A stretch of DNA of 64,000 nt from Pseudomonadota bacterium (GTDB lineage: Bacteria > Pseudomonadota > Alphaproteobacteria > Dongiales > Dongiaceae): the NCBI GenBank assembly GCA_021792365.1, contig JAJYUT010000001.1:558001-622000 (forward strand), read 5' to 3'. Below the pieces are notes generated by a model. It saw nothing but the letters and a program-made list of their open reading frames with translations, did not search any database and had not been told where the DNA came from. The position numbers and the translations under genes were made by a program. Below, piece by piece: positions 1 through 8,635 of the stretch; position 1 is the stretch's first letter, and the number at the start of each line of letters is the position of its first letter.

Positions 1-1151
1 CCGGCGGCGAATTCCTGCTGCTCGCCGGCCGCGGTGCCGTCCTCATTCAGCGGCGTGAACAGCACGCGCGCGCCGACCGGCACGGTGCGATTCCACGAAC
101 CGTGCTGCGCGGTGAACACACCACGCTTGTACTCACTCGGGAACTTGCTGCCGGTGTAGAACAGGAGGCCAAGATCGGCGGCGTGGGCCACCGTCTCCAC
201 CACCGGCGGCACGGTGTTCGCCGGCGGCTCCATGTCCTTGTAATCGGGAATGCGCACGCTGCCGTTGAGATAGGGGAAGCCGAAATGCTGCCCAGGGCCG
301 GTGATGCGGTTGAGCTCGCCCGGCGGGGTGTCGTCGCCCAGGCCATCGACCTGGTTGTCGTTGGTCCACAGCTCGCCCGTCGTGGGGTGGAAATCCATGC
401 CGACCGGGTTGCGCAGGCCGATGGCGTAGACCTCCTTTTCGCTGCCGTCCTGGTTCATGCGGATGATGCCGCCGATCCCGACCTTCTCATACAGCTCCAG
501 CTTCTCCTTGGGCTGCACGTTGTAGGGCTGGCCGAGCTGGATATAGAGCTTCTTGTCCGGCCCGATGCGGCAGACGCGCGCCGTGTGGTTGAAGCTCTCC
601 TCCTCCTTCGGAACCAGCTCGCCGTGCTTCACCACCTCGCCGACCGCGATGTCGGGGCTCTCGTAGAAGAACTCCGCCGCCGGGAAGACGAGCACGCGGT
701 TGCGCTCCGCGATATAGAGGAAGCCGTCCCTGGAGAAGCACGGCCCGTTCGGGATGTCGAACGCGAGCGACGGCGCGAAGCGTTTCACTTCGTCCGCGCT
801 GCCGTCCTTGTTGCGGTCGGTGATCGCCCACACCGCATCTTTGCGCGTGCCGACGAAGGTGACCACGCCCTGCGGGCCGACGGCGATGTGGCGCGCATCC
901 GGCACCACGGCATAGAGATTGATCTTGAAGCCCTCGGGCAGCTTGATGCGCTCCAGGTTCTTGCGCAACTGGGCAGCGTAGTCGTCATTCTGCGGCACCG
1001 GCTGGAACGCCTCCATCGGCGTGCCGGTCGATTGCATTGCCGAGAGCTTCTGCAGATTCTCCGTCGGCACCGTCTGCGCCGACTGGGCATAGGCAAGTCC
1101 AGCAAAGGCCATCGCGCCAACGGCGATGGATGAAAGCAAGAGACTCCTCAT
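1..1151 (-). CDS. PQQ-dependent sugar (glucose/sorbosone-type) dehydrogenase, N-terminal part
   Basis: The reading frame starts at the ATG ending at 1151 and stays open to the window edge, so about 383 N-terminal residues are visible and the C-terminus is missing. A strong ribosome site (GGGAGGAG) precedes the ATG. The first ~23 residues form a signal peptide (hydrophobic stretch ending AYAQ), so the enzyme should be exported to the periplasm. The body carries beta-propeller features of the GSDH family: GPCFSRDGFLYIAERNR, GIGGIIRMNQDGS, AIGLRNPVGMDFHPTTGELW and the acidic NDNQVDGLGDDTPPGE loop. Family members oxidise sugars with PQQ and pass electrons to the respiratory chain. The substrate cannot be told from sequence. 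It stands alone on its strand; the next gene rightwards is a decayed fragment. Confidence 0.85.
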   Translation of the reverse strand, partial: MRSLLLSSIAVGAMAFAGLAYAQSAQTVPTENLQKLSAMQSTGTPMEAFQPVPQNDDYAAQLRKNLERIKLPEGFKINLYAVVPDARHIAVGPQGVVTFVGTRKDAVWAITDRNKDGSADEVKRFAPSLAFDIPNGPCFSRDGFLYIAERNRVLVFPAAEFFYESPDIAVGEVVKHGELVPKEEESFNHTARVCRIGPDKKLYIQLGQPYNVQPKEKLELYEKVGIGGIIRMNQDGSEKEVYAIGLRNPVGMDFHPTTGELWTNDNQVDGLGDDTPPGELNRITGPGQHFGFPYLNGSVRIPDYKDMEPPANTVPPVVETVAHAADLGLLFYTGSKFPSEYKRGVFTAQHGSWNRTVPVGARVLFTPLNEDGTAAGEQQEFAA

Positions 1152-1482
1152 TTGCTCCTCCCGTTGTTCGTTATGATGCCCCCATACTCTCCCCTTACGC
1201 TCCCCTGCCGAAACGCTATCACGATGAAACGCCTTTCGCCTATTGATCTGACGGCCAAATGCGTGGGGCGCCGCCTGCGCTGGGCGACCAATCAGGCGAT
1301 TGGCTGCTTGGCCCATCCGAAGCATCCCCTCTCCAGGCCTGGAGGCGCGAGGTCGTCCGCTGACGATCAGCACCCGGGCCGGAGCGCTAACGATTTTCTA
1401 AGCCGCTCTTGCTGGAATTGAGGCCTATTGCCGCGAGGATCGGGAGCAGATCAATGGATATCGGCCGTTCGCCCGTGACGAC
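1152..1482. other. Intergenic region without a gene
   Basis: No open frame here has coding character or a credible ribosome site. The part next to 1151 must hold the promoter and leader of the sugar dehydrogenase gene. I see no clear -35/-10 pair, hairpin or repeat. Confidence 0.5.
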
Positions 1483-1700
1483 ATGCGGGATGCCACCGGA
1501 GCGACCCAGCGGCGCATCCTGATCGAAACCACCATCGCCAGCGAGCGAAAGAGCGTCGGCATCGCCCATCTGCTGTGGTTCTTCTTCGGGGTGGAGGCCA
1601 CAACGACTATGTCGGCAAGCCCATGACCGAAATCGTGCAGAACGGCTCACCGACCGGATGATCTGGATCGCTGACCTCCCGCATCCCGGCGGCCGCCGGT
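1483..1700 (+). pseudogene. Decayed TM2-domain membrane protein gene
   Basis: From the ATG at 1483 the frame reads MRDATGATQRRILIETTIAS and continues ERKSVGIAHLLWFFFG. This closely matches the start of TM2-domain proteins (a conserved KSVGVAYLLWFFLG-type helix). Just after FFFG, near 1600, the match moves to another frame (GGHNDYVGKPM, where the family has GGHRFYLGR) and stops at 1659-1661. A third frame then continues with MIWIADLPHPGG from about 1658, resembling the second family helix. At least two frame disruptions are therefore present in about 220 bases. The intact family protein is a small two-helix membrane protein of unknown function. I infer a dead gene; a sequencing error could explain one shift but not both. 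Confidence 0.6.
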
Positions 1701-1731
1701 CTTCCGTCGACGCCCTCGCCGCGGAGGCGGG

Positions 1732-2670
1732 CTATGCGCTCGCCGCCTCCAGTTGCCGGATATCCGCGGCGGCCAGCGTCAGCCGCGCCGAAACCACCAG
1801 GTCGCCAAGCTGCCTCAGGCTGGTGGCGCTGGCGATCGGGGCGGTCACCTTGGTCATCAGCCATGCGAGGGCGACCTGGGCCGGGGTGGCGCCGTGGCGC
1901 GCCGCCACCGCGTCCAGTGCGTCCAGCACCTTGAAGCCGCGGGCGTTCAGATAAGGCTCGACATCCTCGCCGCGCGGGCTCTGCTTCAGATCGGCCTTGC
2001 TGCGGTATTTGCCGGTCAGGAACCCGGAGGCGAGGCCGAAATAGGGAATGACCCCGAGCCGTTCCTTGGCGCAGAGCGGCGCCAAGTCCCGCTCGAAGTC
2101 GCGCACCATCAGATTGTATTCGGGCTGCAAGGTCTCATAGCGTGGCAGGCCATGCCGCGCGCTTGCCTCGAGCGAGGCGGCGAGGCGTTCGGGCGTAAAG
2201 TTGGAAGCGCCGATCGCCCGCACCTTGCCCGCCTTGATCAGCGTGCCATAAGCCTCGAGCGTCTCCTCGGGCCGCGTGTCCGGATCGTCGCGATGCGACT
2301 GGTAGAGATCGATATAATCGGTGCCGAGCCGGCGCAGCGAATCCTCGACGGCCCGCGCGATATAGGCCTTTGACAGGCCCTTCCGGCCCGGCCCCATCTC
2401 CGACCCCACTTTGGTCGCGATGATGACGTCGTCGCGCTTGCCGCGCCGCCGCAGCCAGTCGCCGAGGATGATCTCCGATTCCCCGCCGTGATGGCCCGGC
2501 GCCCAATTCGAATAGACATCGGCGGTGTCGATGAAGTTGAAGCCCGCATCGAGGAAGGCGTCGAGCAGCCCGAAGCTCGTCCCCTCGTCCGCGGTCCAGC
2601 CGAACACATTGCCGCCGAAGCACAGCGGCGCCACCCACAGATCCGATTGACCCAGCCGACGTTTTTCCAT
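1732..2670 (-). CDS. Aldo/keto reductase
   Basis: This is a cytosolic NAD(P)H-dependent oxidoreductase of the aldo/keto reductase superfamily, with a TIM-barrel fold and about 312 residues, which is normal length. The catalytic tetrad is visible: Asp in IDTADVYSNW with the Tyr four residues on, Lys in IIATKVGSEMG, and His in LYQSHRDDPDTRP. The C-terminal part carries the usual WLMTKVTAPIASATSLRQL cofactor-binding stretch. I chose the ATG giving MEKRRLGQSD because family members begin there and GGGACGA lies upstream; an in-frame ATG four codons earlier (2682) is possible. The substrate is unknown. The Lrp-type regulator just upstream on the same strand could control it, but the 100-base gap leaves this open. 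Confidence 0.9.
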   Translation of the reverse strand: MEKRRLGQSDLWVAPLCFGGNVFGWTADEGTSFGLLDAFLDAGFNFIDTADVYSNWAPGHHGGESEIILGDWLRRRGKRDDVIIATKVGSEMGPGRKGLSKAYIARAVEDSLRRLGTDYIDLYQSHRDDPDTRPEETLEAYGTLIKAGKVRAIGASNFTPERLAASLEASARHGLPRYETLQPEYNLMVRDFERDLAPLCAKERLGVIPYFGLASGFLTGKYRSKADLKQSPRGEDVEPYLNARGFKVLDALDAVAARHGATPAQVALAWLMTKVTAPIASATSLRQLGDLVVSARLTLAAADIRQLEAASA

Positions 2671-2770
2671 GGCTCGTCCCATCGCGAGATCTTGTCCGGC
2701 CCACCTATATCGCGGTGGGGCCGGGTCCGGCCAGGGCGCACGCGGAGAGGATCGCGCGGCGCCGGGCGCC

Positions 2771-3208
2771 TCACCGCCGGTTGAAGTGCCGCTTCAGGAT
2801 CACCGAGGTCTCGATCGATTCCACGTCGTCCAGCGCGGCGATCTGGCTGCGCACCTCCTGCAGGCGGGTCATGCTGTCGGCCACCACCTCGACCAGGCCG
2901 TCGGTCTCGCCGGCAACGGAATCGAACACCACCACTTCCGGGATCCGGCGCAGATGCGGGGCAAGGTCGTCGCACACGGCCTGCCGGGTTTTGATGATGA
3001 AATAGGCGGCCACCCTGCCTTCCGCCGGATCGTTGCGCCGGATCGTGTAGCCGGCGAGCACGCCATCGCGCTCCAGCCGTGCCAGGCGCTCCTGCGCCGC
3101 CGAGCGCGAGAGCCCGATACGGCGCGCCAGCTCCTTCACGCTCTGGCGCGCGTTCTCCGCGAGCAGCGTGAGGATCTGCTGATCGGTCTGGTCGAGTTTG
3201 CGCCCCAT
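2771..3208 (-). CDS. Lrp/AsnC family transcriptional regulator
   Basis: The protein has 145 residues, typical for the family. Residues ~5-60 form the winged helix-turn-helix (DQTDQQILTLLAENARQS, ARRIGLSRSAAQERLARLER). The rest is a RAM ligand-binding/oligomerisation domain with the characteristic strands (GRVAAYFIIKT, VVVFDSVAGETDGLVEVVADS). Family members are octameric DNA-binding proteins that usually sense amino acids. The gene lies upstream of and parallel to the aldo/keto reductase and is divergent from the cupin gene at 3290, so the short region between 3208 and 3290 probably holds promoters for both directions. Confidence 0.9.
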   Translation of the reverse strand: MGRKLDQTDQQILTLLAENARQSVKELARRIGLSRSAAQERLARLERDGVLAGYTIRRNDPAEGRVAAYFIIKTRQAVCDDLAPHLRRIPEVVVFDSVAGETDGLVEVVADSMTRLQEVRSQIAALDDVESIETSVILKRHFNRR

Positions 3209-3289
3209 CCCCCCGCCGCCTCACAATGCCGGTCGATCCGCGACACAATGACGATACAATCCGGCGCGCCGTGCGGCTAGACCCGCGGC

Positions 3290-3601
3290 ATGAAGTTCGT
3301 GAGACCGCAAGACTTTATCGCCGCCAAGGCCTGGGACGCGCTGCCCATCGCCGAGATCGAAGGCGCGACCATTCGCCTGCATTGGACCGATCGCCCGTAT
3401 ATCTGGCACGTCAATGACGGCGCCGAGGTGTTCGTGCTGCTGGAGGGCGCCGTCACCATGCACTACCGGAGCAGCGGCCATGAATACCGCCGGGCGATGC
3501 AAGCGGGCGATCTCTGCCACGCCGAGCCGGGCGACGAGCATGTCGCGCATCCCGATGGCCCGGCGCGCATCCTGGTGATCGAGAAGAAAGGCAGCCTCTA
3601 G
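3290..3601 (+). CDS. Small cupin-domain protein
   Basis: This 103-residue protein is a single cupin barrel. The stretch WHVNDGAEVFVLLEGAVTMH is the first cupin motif and GDLCHAEPGDEHVAHP the second, and RILVIEKKG ends the barrel. The first motif keeps the Glu but has Asn-Asp where many metal cupins carry a second His, so metal binding is uncertain. Small cupins of this form are often sugar- or metal-binding proteins of unknown substrate. The gene is divergent from the Lrp regulator, and its stop codon directly abuts the stop of the convergent methyltransferase gene at 3602. Confidence 0.8.
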   Translation: MKFVRPQDFIAAKAWDALPIAEIEGATIRLHWTDRPYIWHVNDGAEVFVLLEGAVTMHYRSSGHEYRRAMQAGDLCHAEPGDEHVAHPDGPARILVIEKKGSL

Positions 3602-4846
3602 CTAGCGCGTCAGGAACAGGCGGTTCAGCGCATTGAAGGTCGCATAGACGCGGTCGAAGGCAGGCTTGAAGGCGGCCCAGTCCTTGAGGCCCTCGCTCGC
3701 CACGACCGCTTGATGGATCTCCGCGACCCTTCGCTTGCCGTCGATCGCGGAGAGAATATCCGCGCTGTGCGGCGGAACCCGCAGCCGCACCTCCAGCCCG
3801 TCGATGGTGATCTTGAGGGTGCTTTGACCGCGCAGCGATGCGCCGAGGCCGCCGCTATCGGCGCGCAGCACCGGCAGCATCGCGGGATCGTCCGGGCGCG
3901 CCACCGCTTCCGCCGCGCGGTCCCGCCGCACCAGATACACCACGTGCCGCTTGAGATTGCCGGCAAGCTGTTCCGCGAACGCCGCGCGGGCGGTCGGATC
4001 CAGCCGCTCCAGCCGGTGCAGCATGCCGCGATCGCTGAGATAGCTCGCGGGATCGTAGCGCCACGGCTCGATGAAGGCCGTGATCGCGAGGCCCGCGCCG
4101 CGCACCAGCTCCGCGAGTTCCGCCACGCTGTAGGCGCGATCCTGGGAATGCAGCAGCAGATCGTGCAGCCCCGCATCGCCGCCCGCCAGGTGGTCGCCGA
4201 TGGCGGGATTGCGCCGCAGCCAGTTGGTGATGGGCAATTGCTTCAGCAGGTCCCGCGCGGTGGCGAGCTGCGCGGCCGGCGTGATGGCCGGCGCGGGCGC
4301 ATAGGCGGCGAGCGTCCGCAGCATCGCCTGCACCGGATAGACGCCGGTGCGCCCGAGCGTGCCATAGACCATCACGCCCATGCCGCCATCCGGCGCCAGC
4401 GCATCCGCGAGGGCGCCGAGGCCGGCGGACGGATCGGCGAGGTGATGCAGCACGCCGCAACAATCGATGTAGTCGAACCGGCCGAGGCCGAGCGTGGGCA
4501 GGTCGAGCAGCGAGCCGGTCATGAACTTTATGTTGGAAAGGCCCCGCACCCGCGCGCGCTGCTCGGCGATGGCGCGCGAGGCCTTGGACAGGTCGAGATA
4601 GACGATCTCCGCCGGGCTGCCGCGATCGGCCAGATGCTGCGCCAGCATGATAAGGCCGTCGCCGGTGCCGCCGCCCGCCACCAGCGCGCGAAAGGGCTTC
4701 GAGAAGTCGCGCGCGCCGGCGAAAAGATAGTGGTTGAGCTCCAGCAGGTGGCTGGGCGAGCCTTCGATCAGGCGTTGCGCCTCGTCCCGCGGGTCGCGCC
4801 CGGGATAAGGCAGAAGCTCGTATTGCTGGCGGACGGGATCGGACAT
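3602..4846 (-). CDS. Class I SAM-dependent methyltransferase with C-terminal extension
   Basis: The N-terminal half (residues ~50-200) is a Rossmann methyltransferase domain. It has the SAM-binding loop ALVAGGGTGDGL, the acidic strand end EIVYLDLSKAS, and the post-motif DYIDCCGVLHHLADP. It is preceded by YELLPYPGRDP, a Tyr-Pro motif seen before the fold in a subset of these enzymes. The C-terminal ~90 residues (LEVRLRVPPHSADILSAIDG onward) look like a small separate domain of unknown role. The substrate cannot be assigned. The 414-residue protein is probably cytosolic. It lies just downstream of, and on the same strand as, the 137-residue hypothetical gene, with a 33-base gap suggesting co-transcription. 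Confidence 0.85.
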   Translation of the reverse strand: MSDPVRQQYELLPYPGRDPRDEAQRLIEGSPSHLLELNHYLFAGARDFSKPFRALVAGGGTGDGLIMLAQHLADRGSPAEIVYLDLSKASRAIAEQRARVRGLSNIKFMTGSLLDLPTLGLGRFDYIDCCGVLHHLADPSAGLGALADALAPDGGMGVMVYGTLGRTGVYPVQAMLRTLAAYAPAPAITPAAQLATARDLLKQLPITNWLRRNPAIGDHLAGGDAGLHDLLLHSQDRAYSVAELAELVRGAGLAITAFIEPWRYDPASYLSDRGMLHRLERLDPTARAAFAEQLAGNLKRHVVYLVRRDRAAEAVARPDDPAMLPVLRADSGGLGASLRGQSTLKITIDGLEVRLRVPPHSADILSAIDGKRRVAEIHQAVVASEGLKDWAAFKPAFDRVYATFNALNRLFLTR

Positions 4847-4879
4847 GGGTTCGGGATGGCGGACCTGGCCCGCGCGCGT

Positions 4880-5293
4880 TCAGCGTTCCGCGGTTCCGGT
4901 GCGGAACAGCTTGGTCGGCTGGGCCTGCACGTTCACGACCAGGACAAGATTGTCGCCGGACACCAGCAGCGACTTCTTGCCCTCGCGCGGCAGCGGCACA
5001 TGCACCTTGCGGCAGTAATTGATCATGGCCGCGCCGATGATCTCCGCCGAGATCGGCACGGTCTTGATCTCGCCGCTGGCATCGTCACGGATCTTGATCT
5101 CGACCTGGGTGTCCGGCGCCGCCACGAGCACGCAGCCTTCGACCACGCCCGAAGGAAGCGGCTTCTTGGTGGAGGCATAATAGAGCTTCACCGCCATGAC
5201 CAGCGCGTCCTTGCTGAAGGAAATATGGCGCAGCTCGCTCAGCGCAGGCAGGCGCGAACCGAGATCATTCGATTTCGACGAAGGCTTGCTCAT
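4880..5293 (-). CDS. Conserved-looking hypothetical protein, 137 aa
   Basis: I do not recognise the family. The protein has no signal peptide and no membrane segment. It begins with a polar Ser/Lys-rich ~20 residues and then reads as an alpha/beta domain with alternating hydrophobic strands (GCVLVAAPDTQVEIKIRDD, KSLLVSGDNLVLVVNVQAQ). The codon pattern and clean frame support a real gene. It is upstream of the methyltransferase with a 33-base gap on the same strand and is likely co-transcribed with it. Confidence 0.65.
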   Translation of the reverse strand: MSKPSSKSNDLGSRLPALSELRHISFSKDALVMAVKLYYASTKKPLPSGVVEGCVLVAAPDTQVEIKIRDDASGEIKTVPISAEIIGAAMINYCRKVHVPLPREGKKSLLVSGDNLVLVVNVQAQPTKLFRTGTAER

Positions 5294-5412
5294 TCATCCC
5301 CTCATGCGCCGCGCTCCCGCGCAGCGGGCGACTCGGAGCGGTCAACTCCCCGTCGCACCGGCAAGGTGCCGCGACATTCCCTTCGGGGCAAGAGGGTTGT
5401 AGACAGACCTTT

Positions 5413-6096
5413 CTAGAACTTTTCCACCCAGGTACGTAGGTCAGCCTCAAGAGTCCAGGCACTGCGCGGCTGGCGGTAGATCGACCAATAGGCCTCCGCG
5501 ATATCGGCCGGTCTCAGCTTGGTGTCGCCCTCGGTCACTCCGATCTGGCCGTCGATCACCACATGCGCCACATGGATGCCCTTCGGCCCCAGTTCCCGCG
5601 CCATGCTCTGCGCGAGGGCGCGCAGGCCGAACTTCGCGACCGCGAAAGGCGCGAAGTTCGCGCTGCCGCGCAGCGAGGCGGTCGCGCCGGTGAAGAGGAT
5701 GGTGCCACGCCCGGCCGGCAGCATCGCCTTCGCGGCCGCCTGCCCGACGATGAAACCGCCCAGGCAGCCGACGCGCCATGCCGCCTCCATCTGCCCGGGC
5801 GTCAGTTCCAGGATGCCGCCGCGCGCATAGCCGCTGGCATTGAAGATGACGAGATCCGGTGTGCCGCCGTCGCTGATCGCGTCGGCGAAAGCGTGATTGA
5901 CGCTGGCCGGATCGGACACGTCGCAGCGCAGCGCCGGCACCTCCTGCAGCCCGCGCTCATCCAGAAGCGTGCGCAACCGGTCGCGGTCGCGGGCGCCGGC
6001 GCTCACCTTCAGGCCTTCGCCGAGGCATTTCTGCACCAGGGCCGCGCCGAGCCCCGGCCCCACTCCGATCACGATGGCATGCTGGCTGGACGACAT
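5413..6096 (-). CDS. Atypical short-chain dehydrogenase/reductase (catalytic Tyr replaced by Phe)
   Basis: The protein has 227 residues with an SDR Rossmann fold. The cofactor loop is IVIGVGPGLGAAL, a GxGxGLG form rather than TGxxxGxG. The NAG-equivalent is FNASGYARGG and the Ser strand is ILFTGATASLRGSA. Where active SDRs have YxxxK, this one reads F-A-V-A-K within FAPFAVAKFGLRALAQSMA, so the Lys is kept but the general-base Tyr is Phe. The protein may be a cofactor-binding or low-activity member of a known subgroup of such SDRs. The substrate is unknown. It is a single gene with no obvious operon partner. Confidence 0.85.
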   Translation of the reverse strand: MSSSQHAIVIGVGPGLGAALVQKCLGEGLKVSAGARDRDRLRTLLDERGLQEVPALRCDVSDPASVNHAFADAISDGGTPDLVIFNASGYARGGILELTPGQMEAAWRVGCLGGFIVGQAAAKAMLPAGRGTILFTGATASLRGSANFAPFAVAKFGLRALAQSMARELGPKGIHVAHVVIDGQIGVTEGDTKLRPADIAEAYWSIYRQPRSAWTLEADLRTWVEKF

Positions 6097-6195
6097 GACG
6101 CGCCTCCGCTTTCGATGAACGACTTCCGGATTATAACGGCAGGCGCATGACCGCGCTGCGACGCGGCCTCATGGCTGCCATTCGGGGAGCGCGCG

Positions 6196-6705
6196 TCAGA
6201 GCGGCTTTGGCGGGATCAGCTCGATGGTGCGCCTGGTGCGGCCGTCATCCAGCTCGGCGCGCAGTTTCCAGTTTTGCCAGGTCTGGCGGTAGAGCACGGG
6301 GTTGCTGATCCGCACTTGCGCGGTGCTCTCGACCACCGTGCTGCCGCTGCTGGACTGGCCGGAGGAGAAGATCGGAACGCCGATGCCGATTCCCGTCCCG
6401 ATCCGGCCGGAGGAACCGCCGAACACGCCGACCCCGACATTGGGGCTGGCGCTGCCCCCCGAGCGATAGGTCTCCCGCTCGCGCGCGATGTCATGGGCAG
6501 CCGTCTCGACGCCGGTCGGATCGATCAGCACCACGCGCGTCACCGGCAGGCGGTCGCGCACCGTCAGCTCGATCACCGTCGGGTCGTCCTTCAGGAAATG
6601 CGCGTCGGTGGATTGCACCGCGCCTGTACCGCCATAGCCGCTGCCGGAGCCGCTACAGCCGGCAAGCGCGAGCGTGAACAGGACAGCCAGGATGGTACGT
6701 CGCAT
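6196..6705 (-). CDS. Putative lipoprotein, 169 aa
   Basis: The N-terminus MRRTILAVLFTLALAGCSGS is a lipoprotein signal peptide with lipobox LAGC, so the protein should be anchored by Cys17 in the outer membrane or periplasmic face. After it comes a short Gly/Ser linker, then a domain with QSTDAHFLKDDPTVIELTVRD. A Gly-rich middle (GVGVFGGSSGRIGTGIGIGV) follows and then a strand-rich C-terminus. I do not recognise a named family. The gene is monocistronic, with about 100 bases separating it from ccmI downstream on the same strand. Confidence 0.75.
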   Translation of the reverse strand: MRRTILAVLFTLALAGCSGSGSGYGGTGAVQSTDAHFLKDDPTVIELTVRDRLPVTRVVLIDPTGVETAAHDIARERETYRSGGSASPNVGVGVFGGSSGRIGTGIGIGVPIFSSGQSSSGSTVVESTAQVRISNPVLYRQTWQNWKLRAELDDGRTRRTIELIPPKPL

Positions 6706-6809
6706 GGGCCTATTCTGCGCCTCCTATGAACGCAAACAAGCCCGGTATCGCTCACGCTCCCGTGTACGCGGCGACGCGGATCACAGCCGTTGCCCTAAAG
6801 CAAGGCGGC

Positions 6810-8174
6810 TCAATCCGCCGGCTTGCCCAGGCTGTCGATCTCGCGCTGCAATTGCACCCGTTCCGGCGCGCCTTCGGGCATGAGGGCCAGCACCTTTTCC
6901 CACAGCGCTCTGGCTTCGTCCGGCCGGCCCTCCGCGCGCGCCACCACGCCCGCATAGAACATGCCGAGCGGGTTCGCCGGATCGAGGGTACGGATGCGCT
7001 TCACCGCGTCCGGCAATTCCGCCGGCATGTTGGTCGCGAGGTCGCCGCGCCCCTGCACCAGCGCGCCGGCGTAATCGAGCTGCACGTCGAGGCGCGACGG
7101 CGCGCGCTTTGCCGCTTCGGCCCAGGCCGCGCGCGCCTCGTCATGCCGCGCGAGCACGCGATAGGCGTTCGCGAGCCGGATCCAGCCCTCGAGATCGTCC
7201 GGGTTCTCCTTCATCCGCGCGGCGAGGCGCGCGACCATGCTCTCGATGAAGGCCTGGCGCTCCTCCGGCGACATCTGCGCCGCTTCCGCCATGTCCTCGG
7301 CGCTCGGCGCCGGCGCGCCGGCGCGCGCGGCGCGGCCGGGCAGCCTGGCGGGGTCCTTGCCCAATTGCCGCGCCGCCGTGTCGATGTTCTCGGCCAACAG
7401 GCCGCGCATCGGCGCGTCCGCCGGCAACTGGCTCTCCAGCGCCAGCCAGTCGGTCAGCGCGCCTTCGAGGTCCTGGTTCTGCGCCTTGGCGAGCGCGAGG
7501 AAGAAACGCGCGGTCGGGTCGCCGGGATCGGCCGCCAGCACGCGACGCAGCACGGATTGGGCGTTCGCCGCCACGCGGCCGCCTTCCGCCAGGATCGCCG
7601 CATGGGCGTAGTGGCGCAGCAGGTCCGGTTCCTTGCGCCCCAGGGCCATCGCCTTGGCGAAGGAATCGGCGGCGTCCTTGGCGCGCTCCGCCTCGACATA
7701 GGCGCGGCCCAGATCGACCCAGCCCTGCGCGTCGGAGGGCGATTGCGCGACCTTCGCCTCCAGTGCCTGGATCTCCGGCGAGGTGCGCTGCCGCTCCGCC
7801 GCCAGCCGCTCCATCGCCGATTGCGACGGCAAATGCGGCGAGCCCAGCACCAGGTAGAGCCCGAACGCGGCGAGCGGCAGGATCACCGCCATGGCGAGGG
7901 TGAGCGCGTGGCTCGGCGGACGCGCGGGCTGGAACATCTTGCCCTCGTCCAGCGCCAGGATGCGCCGCTCGATCTCGACCTGCGCGGCACGCGCCTGCGC
8001 CGGCGTCAGCAGCCCGCGCTGCTCGTCGCGCGTCAGCTCCGCGAGCTGGTCGCGATAGACCTCGAGCGCGAAGGCATCCTCGCTCTTGAACTTGCGCGTG
8101 TCGAACAAGGGCGCCGCCAGCACCACGGCCGCGACCAGCGTCAGGATGCCGGCGAGGATCCAGAACAGGATCAT
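6810..8174 (-). CDS. ccmI: Cytochrome c maturation protein CcmI
   Basis: The start at 8174 gives MILFWILAGILTLVAAVVLA, an N-terminal membrane helix. A cytosolic region (TRKFKSEDAFALEVYRDQLAELTRDE, the conserved CcmI segment) and a second helix near residue 95 follow. A long periplasmic TPR-rich part (residues ~120-454) contains repeats such as WVDLGRAYVEAERAKDAADSFAKA. CcmI is the chaperone that presents apocytochrome c to the CcmF/H haem ligation complex. The protein has 454 residues, as in CcmI proteins with a long TPR tail. Its ATG overlaps the ccmH stop by four bases (ATGA), so translation is probably coupled. It is the last gene of the ccmEFGHI run. Confidence 0.92.
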   Translation of the reverse strand: MILFWILAGILTLVAAVVLAAPLFDTRKFKSEDAFALEVYRDQLAELTRDEQRGLLTPAQARAAQVEIERRILALDEGKMFQPARPPSHALTLAMAVILPLAAFGLYLVLGSPHLPSQSAMERLAAERQRTSPEIQALEAKVAQSPSDAQGWVDLGRAYVEAERAKDAADSFAKAMALGRKEPDLLRHYAHAAILAEGGRVAANAQSVLRRVLAADPGDPTARFFLALAKAQNQDLEGALTDWLALESQLPADAPMRGLLAENIDTAARQLGKDPARLPGRAARAGAPAPSAEDMAEAAQMSPEERQAFIESMVARLAARMKENPDDLEGWIRLANAYRVLARHDEARAAWAEAAKRAPSRLDVQLDYAGALVQGRGDLATNMPAELPDAVKRIRTLDPANPLGMFYAGVVARAEGRPDEARALWEKVLALMPEGAPERVQLQREIDSLGKPAD

Positions 8175-8635
8175 GCCCCGTCCTTCCGCCCGTCCAGCAG
8201 GCGCGCGACCCGCTCGCGCTCCTCGGAATCGAGTTCGGCAATACGCGCCGGCTCCGCGGCGCGCCGGCGGAAGAACAGCGCGACGCCGATGCCGGCGACC
8301 AGCAGGATCGCGAACGGCCCGATCCACAGCACGTAGGTGGAGGCCTTGAACGGCGGGTCGAACAGCACGAAATCGCCATAGCGCGCGACCAGGTAGTCGC
8401 GGACCTCCTGATCGCTTCTGCCCGCCGCGATCTGCTCGCGCACGATGGCGCGCACATCCTTCGCGATGTCGGCATCGGAATCGGCGACCGACTGGCTCTG
8501 GCACACGACGCAGCGGATTTCGCGCGACAGGTCGCGGGCCCGCTGCTCTTGCCTCGGATCGGCAAGCTGCACTTCCGCCAGCGCCGGCGCGAGGCCCAGC
8601 CACAGAATGGCGATGACGGCGAGGGCGCGCCTCAC
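8171..8635 (-). CDS. ccmH: Cytochrome c maturation thiol oxidoreductase CcmH
   Basis: The protein has 154 residues: a signal sequence, then the conserved RCVVCQSQSVADSDADIAKD segment holding the redox-active Cys pair (CVVC), a helical bundle, and the C-terminal membrane helix (VLWIGPFAILLVAGIGVALF) at ~100-125. CcmH keeps apocytochrome haem-binding cysteines reduced and works with CcmF and CcmI. It overlaps ccmG upstream and ccmI downstream by four bases each, indicating a tightly coupled operon. It is the short single-domain CcmH, with CcmI encoded separately. Confidence 0.95.
   Translation of the reverse strand: MRRALAVIAILWLGLAPALAEVQLADPRQEQRARDLSREIRCVVCQSQSVADSDADIAKDVRAIVREQIAAGRSDQEVRDYLVARYGDFVLFDPPFKASTYVLWIGPFAILLVAGIGVALFFRRRAAEPARIAELDSEERERVARLLDGRKDGA

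Noticed and set aside
102-1133. Long open frame on the plus strand antisense to the sugar dehydrogenase
   Set aside because: It is rich in Arg, His and Ala with no domain, and the minus-strand frame has a signal peptide and family motifs. High GC creates such shadows.
3710-5416. Plus-strand 568-codon open frame over the methyltransferase gene
   Set aside because: Antisense to a clear methyltransferase; His/Arg/Gln-rich composition typical of shadows.
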